A stretch of 42,383 bases of DNA from positions 1 to 42,383 of the forward strand of contig JAFAOU010000062.1 in the NCBI GenBank assembly GCA_019247495.1. Direction: 5' to 3'. Of the stretch, positions 41,140-42,383 are shown in pieces. The translations under genes were made by a program, and so were the position numbers. Origin of the DNA: Acidobacteriota bacterium (GTDB lineage Bacteria; Acidobacteriota; Thermoanaerobaculia; Gp7-AA8). The notes under the pieces are model-generated. The model had not been told where the DNA came from, ran no database searches, and was given only the letters and a program-made list of their open reading frames with translations. The stretch's first letter is position 1, and each line of letters starts with the position of its first letter.

Positions 41140-42126
41140 ATGCAGTACCGCGAGCTTGGAAAGACTGGGATCAAGGTTAGCGCCATCGGCTTCGGCGCGT
41201 GGGCCATCGGCGGGCCGTCCGAAGCCTCGGGTGCGCCGCTCGGCTGGGGACGCACGACCGATGAAGACTCGCTCGCCGCGATCCGCCGCGCCCGCGACCT
41301 CGGCGTTAATTTCTTCGACACCGCCGACAGCTATGGCTTCGGCCGCAGCGAGTCGCTACTCGGCATCGTCCTCTCGCGCAAACGGCAGGACGTCATCATC
41401 GGTACGAAAGTCGGCGTCGTCCGCACATCAAGCGGAGAGTTGAAGAAGGATTTCTCCAAACAACACATCTACCTCGCCGTCGACGGCTCACTCAAACGCC
41501 TGCGCACCGACTACATCGACGTTTATCAGATTCACAACCCGACCATCGACGACCTGCGCCGCGAAGAAATTCAGGACGCAATGGAACGGCTGCAGGACGC
41601 CGGCAAGATTCGTTTCTGGGGCGTCTCCGTCTTCAATCCCGAAGATGGGTTGGAGGTCGTGCGCCAAAGTTGGGGGCACGTGCTGCAGGTGCTCTACAAC
41701 ATCCTCAACCAGGCCCCGGCGGCCGACCTCTTTCCCGCCGCGAAAGAAAAGGGCTACGGGATCATCGCCCGCGTTCCGCTCGCCTCCGGACTGCTCACCG
41801 GCAAGTTCCGCAACGACACCGTCTTCCCCGCCGACGATATCCGCCAGAACTTCCTGACGCCGCGCCGCCTTCAGGAAGCGCTGCCCCGCGTCGACGAGGT
41901 GAAGTCGATCATCGGCGGCACCGCGCGCACGCTGATCGAAGGAGCCCTCCGCTTCGTCCTGGCCAACGATGCCGTCGCCACCGCCATCCCCGGCGCGAAG
42001 AACATCCACCAGGTCGAAACGAACGTCACCGCCGGCGACGCCTGGCTGCCCGAGGAAGTCGTCGAGAAGCTGCGCACGCGGCTCAGCGACTACAACTTCT
42101 ACCAGCGGCACAACATCAGGATCTGA
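41140..42126 (+). CDS. Aldo/keto reductase
   Basis: A 328-aa NADP-dependent TIM-barrel oxidoreductase. The catalytic tetrad is seen as D60 and Y65 in FFDTADSYG, K90 in IGTKVG and H132 in VYQIHNP. The substrate cannot be read; the closest general pattern is the YhdN/IolS-like group. ATG 41140 was chosen at MQYRELGKTG because it follows TAGAAT; a GTG at 41119 overlapping the previous stop is an alternative. Confidence 0.93.
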   Translation: MQYRELGKTGIKVSAIGFGAWAIGGPSEASGAPLGWGRTTDEDSLAAIRRARDLGVNFFDTADSYGFGRSESLLGIVLSRKRQDVIIGTKVGVVRTSSGELKKDFSKQHIYLAVDGSLKRLRTDYIDVYQIHNPTIDDLRREEIQDAMERLQDAGKIRFWGVSVFNPEDGLEVVRQSWGHVLQVLYNILNQAPAADLFPAAKEKGYGIIARVPLASGLLTGKFRNDTVFPADDIRQNFLTPRRLQEALPRVDEVKSIIGGTARTLIEGALRFVLANDAVATAIPGAKNIHQVETNVTAGDAWLPEEVVEKLRTRLSDYNFYQRHNIRI

Positions 42127-42131
42127 CGTTC

Positions 42132-42223
42132 GTAGCGCCGTCGGCTCGGCGGCGCTTTTGACTCTCGTCGCGGGAACTGCCAGCGAGCCGCTGGCGGTCC
42201 AGCCGCCGAGCCGGCGGCGCTAC
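42132..42223. repeat. REP-like palindromic element, second copy
   Basis: A 92-bp element bounded by GTAGCGCCG and CGGCGCTAC, with 22-bp terminal inverted repeats (42132-42153 and 42202-42223, one mismatch). Its right half is nearly identical to that of the element at 26697-26801. It lies between the aldo/keto reductase and uvrA genes. Confidence 0.88.
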
Positions 42224-42279
42224 CGTTTTCAGCGCGAAAATCGGAACACCCTCCGCTCCCAACACGTTCTCACCTCGAC

Positions 42280-42383
42280 ATGCCCTCACGCACGATCTCC
42301 ATTCGCGGGGCGCGGACGCACAACCTCAAGAACGTTTCGGTTGATATCCCGCAGCGCCAGCTCACGGTTCTGACCGGTCCGTC
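42280..42383 (+). CDS. uvrA: UvrA excinuclease ABC subunit A (5' part only)
   Basis: The first 34 codons of uvrA, cut off by the window end. The sequence [20 protein letters not shown], then [12 protein letters not shown], is the standard UvrA N-terminus leading into the first Walker A motif. UvrA recognises bulky DNA lesions with UvrB. ATG 42280 has no good Shine-Dalgarno site. In many bacteria uvrA is controlled by LexA; no copy of the lexA palindrome is seen in the 56 bp between it and the repeat. Confidence 0.93.
   Translation, partial: MPSRTISIRGARTHNLKNVSVDIPQRQLTVLTGP

Noticed and set aside
42226..42240. TTTTCAGCGCGAAAA upstream of uvrA as a LexA box.
   Set aside because: It is only a short A/T-ended inverted repeat beside a mobile element and does not resemble the palindrome at lexA.

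Overview
The window looks like a chromosomal segment of a Gram-negative, high-GC bacterium, most probably an Acidobacteriota. The evidence is a VWA protein with the acidobacterial VWFA-related layout (34810-36588), an ADP-heptose/LPS gene trio, type IV pilus motor genes, several lipoproteins, and many short palindromic repeats built from repeated 'words'. No phage, plasmid, CRISPR, rRNA or tRNA gene was seen. Genes are densely packed, with many 4-base ATGA/GTGA overlaps.

Layout. 1-4.3 kb: a Doc/Fic-fold protein with a lysine/alanine/proline tail and a broken catalytic motif; a hemerythrin-like protein whose Shine-Dalgarno site and start codon lie inside a strong hairpin; a zinc-ribbon membrane protein; an XRE regulator with an M15-type peptidase; and birA. 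4.3-9.4 kb: valS, divergent tsaD, a TIGR01777 epimerase and a cold-shock protein. 9.4-16.4 kb: lexA with its own promoter and a palindromic operator candidate, an XRE regulator, a diguanylate cyclase, a twin-FHA protein, a chemoreceptor/unknown/CheW operon, an MntA-HepT toxin-antitoxin pair and a DUF5522 protein. 16.4-18.8 kb: heptose kinase, heptose adenylyltransferase and heptosyltransferase. 18.9-24.8 kb: pilB, pilT, pilC and a PilS-like sensor kinase. 24.8-36.6 kb: mostly envelope and hypothetical proteins (RDD, DUF4097, a polytopic membrane protein, EcsC, FmdB, a TPR/BamE-like lipoprotein, a GAF/proline-rich protein, a SnoaL-like protein, a Slt-type transglycosylase, a TlpA-like thioredoxin and the VWA protein). 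36.6-42.4 kb: a phosphoglycolate-phosphatase-like HAD protein, a serB-serC-serA-like serine operon ending in a lipoprotein gene, an aldo/keto reductase, and the first 34 codons of uvrA.

How the genes fit together. The pilus motor genes, PilS-like kinase, chemoreceptor/CheW genes and diguanylate cyclase suggest control of surface motility. PilB carries a tandem MshEN c-di-GMP-binding motif, and the cyclase has an intact inhibitory I-site. The heptose genes feed LPS core synthesis. The three serine genes form one translationally coupled unit.

The most unusual signals are: (1) a TANNNT box 6-13 nt before the start codon of about 13 genes that mostly lack a Shine-Dalgarno site, which suggests widespread leaderless transcription; (2) the 14-bp hairpin over the hemerythrin start site; (3) the Doc-fold protein with S and G in place of the catalytic H and D, and a second plausible reading frame across its tail; (4) a roughly 100-bp palindromic element found both inside a coding gene, in frame, and upstream of uvrA; (5) a repeat that has become the C-terminus of ValRS. 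No stretch longer than 300 bases lacks a gene.
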